A DNA stretch of 64,000 bases from Mortierella sp. BCC40632 (Eukaryota > Mortierellomycota > Mortierellomycetes > Mortierellales > Mortierellaceae): positions 2,299,501 to 2,363,500 of the forward strand of contig WAEK01000004.1 of NCBI GenBank assembly GCA_011634665.1, written 5' to 3'. Shown piece by piece: positions 10,798 to 21,790 of the stretch. The number at the start of each line of letters is the position of its first letter. The first letter of the stretch is position 1. Position numbers and translations under genes: made by a program. The notes beneath the pieces are model-generated. The model was not told the DNA's origin. It saw only the letters and a list, made by a program, of their open reading frames with translations, and ran no database searches.

Positions 10798-11275
10798 GCA
10801 TTCAATGCTTCAATGCGGCCTTGTTTTTTCCGCATTCAATGCTTCAATGCGGCCTTGTTTTTCCGCATTCAATGCTTCAATGCGGCTTTTGTTCTTTTTC
10901 CGCATTCAATGCTTCAATGCGGCCTTGTTCTTTTCCGCATTCAATGCGACTTTTGTGCTTCACGCATTCAATGCTTCAATGCGGCCTTTGTTCTTTTTCC
11001 GCATTCAATGCTTCAATGCGACCCTTGCTCCTCCCGTATTCAATGTCTCAATGCGACCCATGCCCCTATTCAATGTGGTTTTATGCTTCCCGCATTCAAT
11101 GTCTCAATGCGACCCATGCCCCTATTCAATGTGGTTTTTTTTATGCTTCCCGCATTCAATGCCTCAATGTGCTTTTTTTGCTTCCCGTATTCAATGTCTC
11201 AATGCGAGGTTGCCCCCTATTCAATGCTTCAATGTGGTTTTGTTCTTCCCTGCACTCAATGCCTCAATACAGCAC
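10798..11275 (+). repeat. Palindromic minisatellite inside the MULE
   Basis: About 13 full and two half units of a roughly 32-bp repeat. The conserved core reads CCGCATTCAATGCTTCAATG plus CGG, so each unit starts with CCGCATT and ends with its complement AATGCGG around a 9-base loop. Spacers are C/T-rich and 8-15 bases long. Paired changes partly keep the symmetry in later units. The array ends about 170 bp before the start codon of the second MULE gene and may be its regulatory region or a protein-binding array (inference). Confidence 0.9.
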
Positions 11276-11446
11276 ATACTCCTCCCATCTCATCAGTCTT
11301 TTCTTAAGTCGAAGGCTTAAATACAAGATATTCAGCTCCTTGGTTCACTACACACACTCACTCACTCACATTCTCTCTTTTTTTTCACACACACTCTCCC
11401 CCAACTTATCTCTCGCCCTTCCTCTACTTCTCTTTCTCTCTCAAAA

Positions 11447-12317
11447 TATGCCAAAGGTCTCCCAGTGCTCCTTTCATAAATGTGCAAAAAATCTAAATGA
11501 TGATAACAGGGAGAACTTTTGTACTTCTGAGGAATCTCATTGGAGAGCATGCCACACCAATGAACCAGCCAAGTTCCCTTGTCCCTTTACGAATAAGACA
11601 GTTGAAATCCATCGAAATTCGGGAAAAAGACTACAAGTTCACCTGCGTGTGCGAAAAATCATTTATCCTTAACGCAGGGTCTGTAAGGCGTCACTATGAA
11701 TCTTGTACAGTAGCCAAACGGCTGGCTCTCCAGGCTGCTTCAACAGTTCCAGATACACAGGCTGCTCTTGCAACCCCAGAAACACAGGTTGCACCAGCAG
11801 CGGCCCAGCCTCACCAAGCATCCAGCGAACTTCCAAGCCCATCTCAGGCTCAAGATAAGAGTCCTTCCCGAGAGACAAGTCCTGCAGCGATATCGTCACC
11901 AGGGACCATTGTTTTCCGGGATGGTATTCTTGACTGCTTCCTTAATAAATGCTGAGAATGAGAATAACTCAATTATTGCACTGGAAGGTAGATACTACTA
12001 ACAATAATCTACTTTAGGTGTTACGGAAACTTTAGATGATGTTCTGTGGTATGTCCGCCGAATGGACGAAAGACAAGAGCGAATAGAGGACTACCAGTTG
12101 TATTTGGGGCGTACTTTTGGAACAATTAGTTGGATTTGTGAAAGGGAACCCAGCAGGCGCAAGTCCACGGACGCCTTGTGAGTTAACCATTTCGTCCATC
12201 ATAGTGCAATCAGGATGAGTGTTGACCATTAGGCTAATGTGCTACTTTCTAGTAAGTCTCGTTCATAATTATAGGCGTCCCACACCATATCCGGCCCCCA
12301 CCGAAGGCAAGCGGTAG
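11447..12317 (+). pseudogene. Second MULE gene: small Cys/His zinc-finger-like protein, decayed
   Basis: The frame starts at 11447 (MPKVSQCSFHKCAKN...) after a TATA-like GGCTTAAATAC site near 11310-11320. Cys/His pairs CSFHKC, HWRACH and CPF are followed, in a shifted frame, by YKFTCVCEKSFILNAGSVRRHYESC, which looks like a C2H2-type finger. A Pro/Ala/Gln/Ser-rich stretch leads to a helical tail (ETLDDVLWYVRRMDERQERI) after a possible 30-base intron at 11988-12017. A further intron to about 12276 would add PYPAPTEGKR before a stop. Frameshifts near 11620 and 11920 break it. The protein is not recognised; DNA binding is a guess from the fingers. Confidence 0.5.
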
Positions 12318-12616
12318 TGAAACAACAAGAAGATAGGGAACAGCTGAGATATTTAAAAAAGTGCAAAAAAAAAACAACAACAACAACAACACTGTGAAGA
12401 ATAAAACAAAAAAGAAGACTAAAAAGCCATCAACCGATGGGTTTAGAAGCGAAAGATAGGCTAGGAGGTTGGAGAGACGCAGGTTAAAAACTAGCAACCC
12501 ATTGATGGACTCTGTTAGGCGAGGCGAGCCACAGGAGGAGCTGAGAAAGGTATTAGTGGTGCGAGTTACCGACCCTCGATCCCGAAGATTAAGGTTCCCG
12601 AATTTTAAATTTTGGC
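12318..12616. other. MULE right interior, no gene seen
   Basis: This is A-rich DNA with a CAA repeat (12369-12390). It ends in subterminal CTTCGGG/AAAATTCGGG boxes next to the right inverted repeat. The long minus-strand open frame here runs through the inverted repeat and is judged spurious. Confidence 0.5.
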
Positions 12617-12740
12617 CAGCCCGAATTTTAAGCGACCGCAATCCCGAATTTTAAGAGGTTGTGGGTCCCGAATTTTAAGTGGCAAATGACAGTCCCGAAC
12701 GATAACTAACGTTCGGGAGTCCCGAAGTTTAGCTTTATCC
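12617..12740 (-). repeat. Right terminal inverted repeat of the MULE
   Basis: On the minus strand it starts GGATAAAGCTAAACTTCGGG and mirrors the left repeat, hairpin and AAAATTCGGG boxes included. One extra AAAATTCGGG box and one CTTCGGG box occur just inside (12570-12612), where the sequence no longer matches the left side. Confidence 0.93.
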
Positions 12741-12750
12741 TAGCGTTCAA
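12741..12750 (+). repeat. Target-site duplication, right copy (MULE)
   Basis: TAGCGTTCAA is identical to the copy at 5092-5101. The pair fixes the element ends at 5102 and 12740. Confidence 0.93.
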
Positions 12751-12800
12751 GTTTACTACGGAGTTAGTGCGTGTAGAACCTTTTTTTTTTTTTTTTTTAT

Positions 12801-14350
12801 GGGCCCCGTTAGGGGTTTTATTCGTCGGCGCGCACTCATACCACGGTCTGCGGACGTGGCCAGCTAGTTCACAAAAACTACACTATCCTACAACAGAAGA
12901 GTAGAGAGAAGAAGGAAAAGGTGGAGGGTGACCCAGAAACGATATAGCTACTAAAAATACAAATGCAGAGGAAGGGAAAAAGACCAGGTACAAAGAGCAC
13001 CCGCAGAGGGGGCAAGTCAAAAGGCAGGATCTACAACTAGGGCAAAGGGTCCGAGGGGTCCAGGAGCTGCGAGAGCGGCTCCCAATCAAGCAGGTCAACG
13101 TCAGCGACGTTTGCTCGCCTGATGTCAGGCGGCTTCGGTCTTGCGCGCGAAGCTGGAGGAGTGTACTCCCCTGGCATGTCTAAAAAGGGACCGTGTAGAA
13201 CCTTTTGGGCCTCACAGGCTCTAACCTGGGGCCCCAAGTCCCAGACCTACACAAAGCAGCTCCCTCTAGATTGAGACTGAAAAAAAATTGAGTGGCTAGT
13301 ATCTGGAATCAATTTTTTGCCTTGTACTGCGGTTAGCTAAAGACAGTACAGCGTTGCAAGACGCATCCTAGAAAAAAAATATATAGACGACTCAGAAACG
13401 ATATTGGTGGGAATAAAAATACGAAGCAGACGGGAGAGTTCCAGACAGCACATAGGGATGTACTATCATGGAGGCAGTTCTACAGCTAGGGCAGGGAGTT
13501 CAAGGGGGTCCTGGAGCGACTGCAAGGGATAAACCTATTTGATAACCTGGGTCGCTATTTAATGTTTGACAGCCCCTTTCTTTTACACGGAGTTATAATA
13601 GTACGAGAAGGTTACAAGAAGTTAGTAAGATGCCTTTTTTTTTTTTTATATGACGCAAACTAGTCATTGAACAAGAAACTGTCCTATTGAGACTTTAGAT
13701 TTACGCCTATCATTCCCCCCTTTTCTTTCCTTTTCTTTCCTTTTCTTTGGATAACTCTCAGGAATGGAGTTAAAGAATTGACACCAAAAGCGGCAGGGGA
13801 AGAGCCCGCAGGACGCGTTGACTCTTGAGGCAATTGGCGGTCGGGACCTAGCGAATTCAGGGACTTGCAAAAAAAAAAACAGTCTTCGTACTAACTCCAT
13901 GTGAATACGATGAGCATTAAATAGTAACTCGGTTGTTAGGCAGATTCGCCCCGGTCGCAAGAGGTGGCTCCAATAAGTCAAATCAAAAGGGTCGGTCTGC
14001 CTGACATCTGGAGATTTCGGCTCTGCGCGACTGGCTGGAGGCATGTGGTCTCCTGATAGAACCATGTAAGGGCCATAATCAGGAGTGGGTCACATCGCAT
14101 CAAAAACTACCTCCTCCTTGGTCACAACAATATAAGGAGGACGGTTCCAAATCTTGTGCGTTTACTCATAATGGCGATTTTTTTACTGACCCCACTAAGG
14201 AGTTTATTCGTCGGCGCGCACCCTTCCCATGATCTGCAGACATGGTCAACTAGTTTTCAAGGCTATCTACCAACACAGAGAGTAGAGAAAAAGAAAAGAA
14301 AAGAAAAAAAAGAAATGATGGAGGATGAACTCATAATGTCGATTGATTGG
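12801..14350. repeat. Three degraded units of an unknown dispersed or tandem repeat
   Basis: Segment r1 (GGGGTTTTATTCGTCGGCGC..., 12811-12910) recurs diverged at 14197-14290 (shared TTTATTCGTCGGCGCGCAC). Segment r2 (CCAGAAACGATAT..., 12928-13085) recurs at 13385-13530. A minus-strand peptide-like segment (13085-13210) recurs at 13940-14060: PPASRARPKPPDIR versus PPASRAEPKSPDVR. The order fits three broken tandem units. The better match at protein level suggests the repeat once carried a gene on the minus strand. No family was recognised. Confidence 0.6.
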
Positions 14351-15546
14351 GGCCACACCTGATTATGGGTTCTGACTCCAGCTACCTCTAAGGTTGACTT
14401 GAGTGAGCGCCGTCCGTGCTTGCAGTCTGAGTGTGTCGACCATTAGCCAGAGCAGATCGTCCGCTGTGCAATCCAGTGGCGGGTGATCTGACTGGAGTTT
14501 ATTGATAGCCATAAAAGTTCTACAGATGCTAATACAACTACCGAATGAAAATCGACTGCGAGTCGAGAGAATTGTCTTGTCTAGCCAGCAGAGTATTGAG
14601 TCATCAATGCTTCACTGAGTCTGATACCCTGGGGAAAAGAATAGAAATCCACGCACGAGTGCTCCTCCATGGAGCCCAAGTGACACAGCAGTTGGAAAAA
14701 GCATGCCGTAAGTCATCTGGAGTGTGGCGTCACTCGTCAGAGCAGTTGATAAGACAGCGCTTGCATTCGCCATTCTCCTCTATTCGCCTTCCATTTTGCT
14801 GGCTCTATCATTAATAAAACCTCAAAGGAGACCATAAAAAAAGGTTTCTGTGTATGGATGCCCTTTTAGCGCATTAAATGATGAAGTCAAAATATTTGGG
14901 CGCTTATTTGGTTGGTGTACTTGGTTACATGCCTCAATATGTCAAGGATCGAAACCTCTAATTTTCCTGGCCTGCAAAAAGTGATAGGCACCCTTTCCAT
15001 TTGGCTTAAAAAAGTGGAGAGGGGTCAATAGCCTCCAAGTTGCAAAGCTTTTGAAGGCCATTGTCTTTGTCTACCAAGGACTTGCAAGGGAAAACATAAA
15101 TGGTAATAAATGTGTGGGTAAGTGGATTGCAGGTAGCCGAGAGGATTCACACAATCATGTAAGTGTAAAGCATCGCTCGGCAGTTACATGTCCTGCATTG
15201 GAGGCTGTGAGGATTGGTGCAAGGTACTTTTATTACAAGGGGTACAGGGAAGGTACAGGAAAGGTACAGGAAAGGTACAAAGAAAAAGATTCTAGAGTCT
15301 ATTGCAAACATCCCACGGAGAGAGATGAGCGAGGTCCACAAGTTGTCTGACAATCGTGGTCCAAGGCTATAAAAAAAAAGAGCTCAGTCCTGCACGCTGA
15401 CGGGCCCAGTCAGCAGCTTCCCGTCATAGCGGGACTGGAATTCAACCTAAAACGAAACGCCGAAAAGAGACCATTAGTTCGTGTGATTGGACTATTGGCG
15501 TTGGCTCATCGAGTCGAGCTGTAACATATTTCACGAGCGGTTCGGG

Positions 15547-15577
<31 letters not shown>

Positions 15578-15709
15578 CTTTTTTTTTTCTTTTTTTTTTC
15601 TTTTTTTTTTTTTTTTTTTTTTTTTCTTTTTCTTTTTCTTCTTTTTCTTTTTCTTTTGCTTTCCTTTTTCTCCGCCACTTCAACATACTATTCCAGCAAC
15701 CTCACCGAA
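14351..15709. other. Intergenic region, no gene recognised
   Basis: No domain-bearing frame was seen on either strand. Minor features are short GGTACAGGAAA repeats at 15240-15280 and a long T-rich tract (15548-15660) ending about 50 bp before the start of the first mpaB-type gene. Confidence 0.5.
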
Positions 15710-17203
15710 ATGTCATGCCCTGCAGGGTTCACTCTTGAGTCAACAGTGGCAGGGCTTTCAACTGCAACATACCCCATTACCGCCAATTTCGCAGCTGCTG
15801 AGTCCTTGCAACCCGGCGATCAATATCACTTTTATGGTGAAGATATTATCTGGACAGAACAGCATCTTAGACCCAGTCAACTTGAGCCTCTCCGAAAGAT
15901 CGGAGACGATCTGGCAGATAATACCTTGGATACCTTAAAGACCAAGCGTGACCAAGATGTATATGATGCTCTCATGGACTACATCTCCAGACCTGAGAGC
16001 GAACAAGCTAGTCCTGCACCTCAGTTATTACTTAAACAGATGATGGAAGTACCAGAATGGGTAGACTGGAAACAGATTGATCGTGGACAGCAAGTGTTCT
16101 GGTAAGAGAGTCACTCACAAGTCCACAAGCATCCAGACTTGTCTTTCGAGAGTGAGCTGACAGTAACGACGTCTTGTTTGCATCCCAATAGGAAGTATTG
16201 GCCTGCTATGACCACTGCTATCGTCTACAACTCGATTGTTTATTCGTATGCTCTTCCTGGGATGAGTAAGGTCCTATCATCTACAGGATATGTCACTGGT
16301 CCAAAGATCTTGGATCGGTTTGTTGAAACAAACCAATTCATCATGGACATTTCTCGTTTCCCAAAGAATCTTGTCCCTGGAAAAGGTGTTGGGTGGAAAT
16401 CAATCCTTCAAGTTAGGATCTTGCACTCTCATGTCCGAACACGTCTTCAGAGATTAGGAAAGACCCACTCAAAGTATTACGACATCGAAAAGCTTGGAGT
16501 GGCCATCAATCAAGAAGATATGCTGGTGACCCTAATCTCGCTTTCAAGTACCGTCTGGGATATCATGGAGAAAAAGATGGGGATTGTGATTCATGAGAAG
16601 GAGAAAGAAGACTATTTACATCTTTGGCGGTACACTGGCTACCTAATGGGGGCCTCAGAGGATACCTTGACTCTAATGTCAACAGTACAAAAGGCAAACG
16701 CAACCCAGAGTTCTCTCAAAATACACCTTATGAATCACGATCCAACCACTGGCAAAGCAACAGCAGCAATGATAAGAAATTTGGCAGCGAGACCAATTAT
16801 CTCACGACCGATCGAGACTCTTTTTGGGGCCCTGGATCCATTCATGAGCCACATGGCCCTCACTGAGTACATGGCAACTCAAGAAGTATGGACAGCGCTT
16901 GGATTTACGCCAGTTTCTTGGACGTACAGAGCATTGAGGCAAATACCACTGAAGGGAATGGTGTTGGATAGCTGGATGGCCTCATTGTTCATTCCATGGA
17001 GGAGTCTCAGGAACTATCTCATACTAGTCTGGCACAATGAAATCTCTGAACGCATGGCTCTCGAAAGGAAAACCAAACGGTCTGTCAAGAGAGACACTGA
17101 GAGTTTTGAGGGGAAAGTGACTGTTGAATGGCCAGTAGGGTTCGCCATAATCTTAGTCGTTGCCTTCTTTGTCTTGCTAACCAGTGTTCCTTTGAGACAT
17201 TAA
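15710..17203 (+). CDS. mpaB/DUF2236-type ER-bound oxygenase-like protein, copy 1
   Basis: Exons 15710-16101 and 16192-17203 give 467 residues. The intron is GT-AG, phase 2, inside a Trp codon. The pattern fits the DUF2236 (mpaB/rubber-oxygenase) family: a KYWP start of domain, ALPGMSKVL...TGYVTG, an ET pair near 176, R-x-x-HSHVR at 206-213 (candidate haem-ligand His), AINQEDM, and DYLHLWRYTGYLMG. A C-terminal membrane helix (VGFAIILVVAFFVLL) would anchor it. MpaB cleaves an isoprenoid chain in mycophenolic acid synthesis; the substrate here is unknown. Copies 1 and 6 form one subtype, with MALERK/MLLERK tails; copies 2-5 form another. The function call rests on motifs recalled from the family. 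Confidence 0.82.
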
Positions 17204-17573
17204 GGAATAAATGCTACGAAGCCAGGGATCATGGTTCTCCGGAGGTTGTATTGTGAAATCCTTTGAGGATGACCAAAAACATGCATGTGGGTCTTAGGCC
17301 TTGATTTTGTCGAAGATGAGAGACGGGGGCAGCAGAGAAACATATATGTCCCCATGGTACTCTATCATTGTCATTCAGCCTCATGACTAAATAGTTGAAT
17401 CCGAAGTAGAAGTGGCAACTCGGTAGCATGTTTGATCTTACTGTCTTGATCGTTTTTTCTACTTCCCTTTCGTTTCTCTGATCTTACCGTGATAGAAGGC
17501 CAAACCTACGGAAATTGGAGTGAAGTAAATGATAAAGACAGAAAGAGAACCGAAAGGCGCGGATTGTCTTTGT

Positions 17574-17604
<31 letters not shown>

Positions 17605-17986
17605 GGGCATTATTTTTTCACACATCAAATTTGAGAGTTGGATAGATCACCTTCTCCGAGATCCATCCGTCTGATTTCTTTGCCCTAACCCTGGAAGGGG
17701 ACAAAGAAAAAAAAAGATAGAGTCGCACTTTCCTATCCCGGAGAAGAGCCCCTTTGCGCAGGAGATAAAGAAAAGGGCGGAGCCTTCAGGGGTGAAATGG
17801 ATGATGTGGTTCAGTAGAGACTTGGAAATCCTGATTTAATGCAAACTATTTTTCTAAATTCACAGTCGCTCTGAAAAAAGCTGGAGGATTGCTGCTGTCC
17901 TTTTCTTCTCATCGACACCACTATTGTTATCTCTGCCTATTCAGACATTATACTGGCCCATCACTCAAAAGCACCTCCAGGCACCA
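17204..17986. other. Spacer between copies 1 and 2
   Basis: Bases 17210-17440 hold the 3' flank of copy 1. It recurs in diverged form behind copy 3 (21785-22040) and copy 5 (26860-27100). A T run lies at 17578-17604. The core promoter motif of copy 2 (CTGAAAAAAGCTGG) is at 17871-17884. Confidence 0.6.
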
Positions 17987-18968
17987 ATGCCATGTCCTGC
18001 TGGGTACACTCCCGACTCACCGGAGCTATTGCTCTCGGTCAATCCGTATACCACCACTCCTGCTGCCGCTGCCGCTAGAAGCTATGCAGTGCGGCAACAT
18101 TTATCATTTTTGCGACGAGGACATCCTCTGGACCGAGGATCACCTCAAACCTAGTCAACTCAAACCTCTTCGAGAGATTGGAGATGACTTATCTGACAAT
18201 GCTCAAGAGGCTATGAAGATCAAACGTGATCATGACATCTACAAGACTCTCATGGACTACATCTCCAGACCTGAGAGCGAACAAGCGAGTACTGGTCCTC
18301 GACTGTTGTATGAAGATATGACGAGGGTTCCACAATGGGTGTGTTGGGATCAAATCCATCGAGGACAAGTACTCTGGTAATCAAATGACCACTGAATCAT
18401 ATCAAAAGCACCGTGACCCAATCTGTTAACTTTGAGCTGACAACAATGGTGTTGCCTTTGTTAATTTTGTAGGAAATACTGCCCCCGTATTACTCTCATC
18501 CTCGTATACAGTTCGATTGCTCTTTCCTTCTCTATTCCTGGGATACAAAAGGTTCTCGACACGGCAAGCTAATTTACAGGTCACAGGCTGATGAAGCGTC
18601 TAGTCGAAACAAACCAAGTGATTCTCGATACCTCCAAGTCACTGGAGAGTCTTACCCCTGGCAAAGGCGATGGATGGAAGACCTGTATGAGGATCCGGAT
18701 AATACATTCGCACATTCGAATTCAGCTCCAGAAACTAGGCAAATCTCACTCAACATACTATGATCTTGACAAATATGGAGTGGCAGTTAGCCAAGAGGAT
18801 ACTTTGATAACAGTTTTGTTGCTCTCGGAAGGGACCTGGAACATGATGGAACAGAGGTTTGGCATCACCATGTCTGATCAAGAGAAAGAGAACCATTTCT
18901 AAGGACGAGGTCTTTTCTAGACCAATTGAGACTCTTGGAGGAATCCTTGATCCGCTCCAGAGTGTAGG
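17987..18968 (+). pseudogene. mpaB/DUF2236-type gene, copy 2 (pseudogene)
   Basis: The start (MPCPAGYTPDSPELLLSVNPYT) aligns with copies 3-5. One extra base near 18076 shifts the first exon out of frame, although the codons after it still match the family (DEDILWTEDHLKPSQLKPLRE). The exon-2 start has a stop in the segment after KVLDTA (18571-18573). The part from about 18590 to 18900 reads like its sisters up to SDQEKEN, where about 80 codons are deleted. It then resumes with KDEVFSRPIETLGGILDPL and ends without a C-terminus. At least three independent lesions make it non-functional. Confidence 0.92.
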
Positions 18969-20080
18969 AATAATGCAACAGTCATTTTTGAGAGCTGATC
19001 TTATTGAATGATTTTGCAGAAGGGTTTAGATCAAGTGAGAGTGAGCTAGCCCTACACTTATGACGCGAATGAGCGCCAGTGTCAACTATCACGCGGCAGC
19101 ATTGCGACTCTGGAGTCTGGTAATCGGTACTCTGAACTGTTTCATGTCGTTGTGTAAAGTCATGAGCTAAAAGGTATACATCCGAATTCTCATTCTCAAC
19201 TTTATAGCTATTTCTGCAGGAATGGAAAGAGAAGATGAGTTGAAAGAAAGATCAAAAAGTAAAGAGTTGCATGCACTGAGAGGGTACAACACACTACCTT
19301 CTTCTATGATGTGTGGATTGCTCAAAAGACCCTGCGTAAAGTTGTCTCCTCTCGCCTGTTGTCAGGGATGCTTGTCAGACACTGTATCCCTGACGACGGT
19401 GTTGTGAGCAATATTCTTTTGGCAAGAGTTCTAATAGTAATTTTGAGAGGGTTCCTCTACCAGCCCTTGCGCTTAATGCTTCGGTGAAGAGCGTGGACGC
19501 AGCAGAAAAACATGTTATTATGGTACTTCCCATTGACATTCAGTCTCATCATTTAGCAGTTAGATGTACCAAGAACAGAAATTTCAGCCTGGCGACAGGG
19601 TTTGACTCTACTGTCTTGATCGGTATTACTGTTTCCCTTTCTTATCTCTAACCTTTCCAGAATAAAAGAGTCGACCAAAAGAAGGGCAAGGAGGAGGGAT
19701 CAATTCAATGCATCTCAGCCCAATGTGCAGAATGCAGAGTTCTTCTCTGACGAATTTCACCAACTGTGCATGGAAACAAAAAAGATCTAGGTCTAGATTT
19801 TCATGATGCACCCCTTCCGAAGGAGACCCAAAAAGGGGTTTGTTGATTCGAGCGTGAGAAGGAAAAAGAATGGAAAGAGCAAGATAAATAGCGTGGTTGA
19901 GGTTCTCAAGCACGGCCTATTCAGCTTTTGTCCCGCCTTCACAGTCCCTTTAAAGTAGCTGAAGAGTTGATACTTGCACTTTTGTCTCATCATCACCACT
20001 GTCATCACTACTACACATTAATATTCAGACATTACACTGGTCCTTCACTTAAAAGCATCTTCAAGCGTCTTCAAGCACCA
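18969..20080. other. Spacer between copies 2 and 3 with a duplicated segment
   Basis: Bases 19357-19530 match 24728-24893 behind copy 4 (TGTTGTCAGGGATGCTTGTC...). Duplication therefore included flanking DNA. The promoter motif of copy 3 (CTTTAAAGTAGCTGAA) is at 19948-19963. No other gene was seen. Confidence 0.6.
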
Positions 20081-21574
20081 ATGTCATGTCCTGCTGGGTA
20101 CACTCCCGACTCACCGGAGCTACTGCTCTCGGTCAATCCATATACCACCACTCCTGCTGCCGCTGCAGCTGAAGCTATGCAGTGCGGTGACATTTATCAT
20201 TTTTGCGACGAGGACATCCTCTGGACCGAGGATCACCTCAAACCTAGTCAACTCAAACCTCTTCGAGAGTTTGGAGATGACTTATCCGACAATGCTCAAG
20301 AGGCTATGAAGACCAAGCAGGGTCACGACATCTATAAAACTCTCATGGAATACATCTCCAGACCTGAGAGCGAACAAGCGAGTACTGGTCCTCGACTGTT
20401 GTATGAAGAGATGACGAGGGTTCCACAATGGGTGTGTTGGGATCAAATCCATCGAGGACAACAAGTAGTTTGGTAATCAAATGACCACTGAATCATATCA
20501 AAAGCACCGTGACCCAATCTATTAACTTTGAACTGACAACAATGATGTTACCTTTGTTATTTTTTCAGGAAATACTATCCCTCTATTACTCTCATCTTCG
20601 TATATATTTCGATTGCTTTTTCCTTCTCTATTTCTGGAGTAGAAAAAGTCTTTGACACGACAAACTATTTTACCAGCCACAGGCTGATGAAGCGTATAGT
20701 CGAAACAAATCAATTGTTATTCGATACCTCCAAATCACCGGAGGGTCTTACCCCTGGCAAAGGCGATGGATGGAAGACCTGTCTGAATGTTCGGATGTTA
20801 CACACACAAGTCCGGACGCGACTCCAAAAACTAGGCAAATCTCACTCAACATATTATGATCCTGACAAATATGGAGTGGCGATCAACCAAGAGGATAGCA
20901 TAGCGATCTTGTTATTGCTCTCGGAAGGGACCTGGAGCGTGATGGAACAGAGAGTTGGCGTCACCATGTCTGATCAAGAGAAGGAAGATTACCTACACTA
21001 TTGGAGATATATTGGATATCTACTTGGGTGTTCTGAGCACACTCTTAATCTAATGTCAACCTCTCAGAAGGCTCGAGCATCTCGTCAATCTCTCATGTTG
21101 CGACTTGTCCATCACAGTCCGATTGCTGGCCAGAGAAACGAAGAAGCTCTGAGGAATGTCTCCAGGAGCGAGATCTTTTCTCGACCGATCGAGACTCTTG
21201 GGGGAATCCTTGATCCACTCCGGAGCCACATGGCACTCTCGGAGTACGTAGTCAGCAAAGAAATGTGGAAGAAAATGGGGCTACCTCCAACATCACCTGC
21301 ATACAGAGCCTTACGACAGATACCGTTTGTAGCCATTAGGTTGGATGCTTGGTTAGCATCTAAATCTGATTATTGGTTACGACTTCGGAACTACCTTTTG
21401 ACAGGATGGTTCAGGCAGGTTCATGAGCGTGTAGAACGAGAGGAAAGAATGAGAATAGCCGTCAAGAAAGGTCTTAAAAGGGATGAAGTGACCGAGGATA
21501 GATTCTGGTTAGCAAAACTAGTACTCTTGATTACGATAGTTGTATTCCTGAGCTCCATTCTTCTGGCTTGGTAG
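20081..21574 (+). CDS. mpaB/DUF2236-type ER-bound oxygenase-like protein, copy 3
   Basis: Exons 20081-20472 and 20569-21574 give 465 residues, with the intron at the same Trp codon and phase as copy 1. Domain landmarks: SISGVEKVF, MKRIVETNQLL, R-x-x-HTQVR (the first His of the HSHVR motif kept, the second changed to Gln), AINQEDS, DYLHYWRYIGYLLG, SRPIETLGGILDPLRSHMALSEYV. A C-terminal membrane helix (LAKLVLLITIVVFLSSILLAW) ends the protein with no tail. It belongs with copies 2, 4 and 5. A fossil of the other subtype's C-terminus lies about 60 bp past its stop. Confidence 0.82.
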
Positions 21575-21639
21575 AGCTCTTATTAAATGAATCCCACTGT
21601 CTTTGTGGGATCCAAGACCCATTCCATTGCCTCATGGCT

Positions 21640-21790
21640 CTCGAAATGTAATCCAAAGGGTGTATCGATAGTAACGCTTGGGGTGCTGAAGGGAAAGGGA
21701 CTATTGACTGGTCAGTAGGACTCGTTGTAGTTTTTATTGTATCCTTCTTTTTCTTACGAACCAGTATTTTTTTTGGGTCAATATCCAGTT
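21640..21790 (+). pseudogene. Fossil C-terminal tail of a copy-1-type gene behind copy 3
   Basis: The sequence TCATGGCTCTCGAAATG... aligns with the last ~150 bp of copy 1 (MALERK ... VEWPVGFAIILVVAFFVLLTSV), here read MALEM-stop ... IDWSVGLVVVFIVSFFFL. The copy-1 3' flank follows (21785-22040). It has an in-frame stop and no upstream body, so it is a remnant. Confidence 0.8.

Larger units (their letters stand above)
5102..12740 (+). mobile_element. Complete Mutator-like element carrying a Ulp1-FAR1-transposase gene (7,639 bp)
   Basis: The ends are inverted repeats that differ by one mismatch and one 1-base indel over about 124 bp, flanked by a perfect 10-bp duplication. Inside lie a Ulp1-type peptidase region, a FAR1-like zinc-binding region, a MULE DDE core, a SWIM finger and an AT-hook-like tail (5551-10282). 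A palindromic minisatellite (10798-11275) and a second small gene (11447 onward) follow. The coding parts carry many frameshifts, so this copy is probably not autonomous. Family assignment rests on the transposase motifs, SWIM finger and duplication length. Confidence 0.92.

Noticed and set aside
10798..11275. CRISPR-like spaced repeat array
   Set aside because: Units are imperfect and spacers are similar, short and T/C-rich. This is a eukaryotic minisatellite.
12249..12641. Minus-strand 130-residue open frame with a hydrophobic run
   Set aside because: It runs through the MULE inverted repeat, and the hydrophobic part is the reverse of a CAA/A-rich tract.
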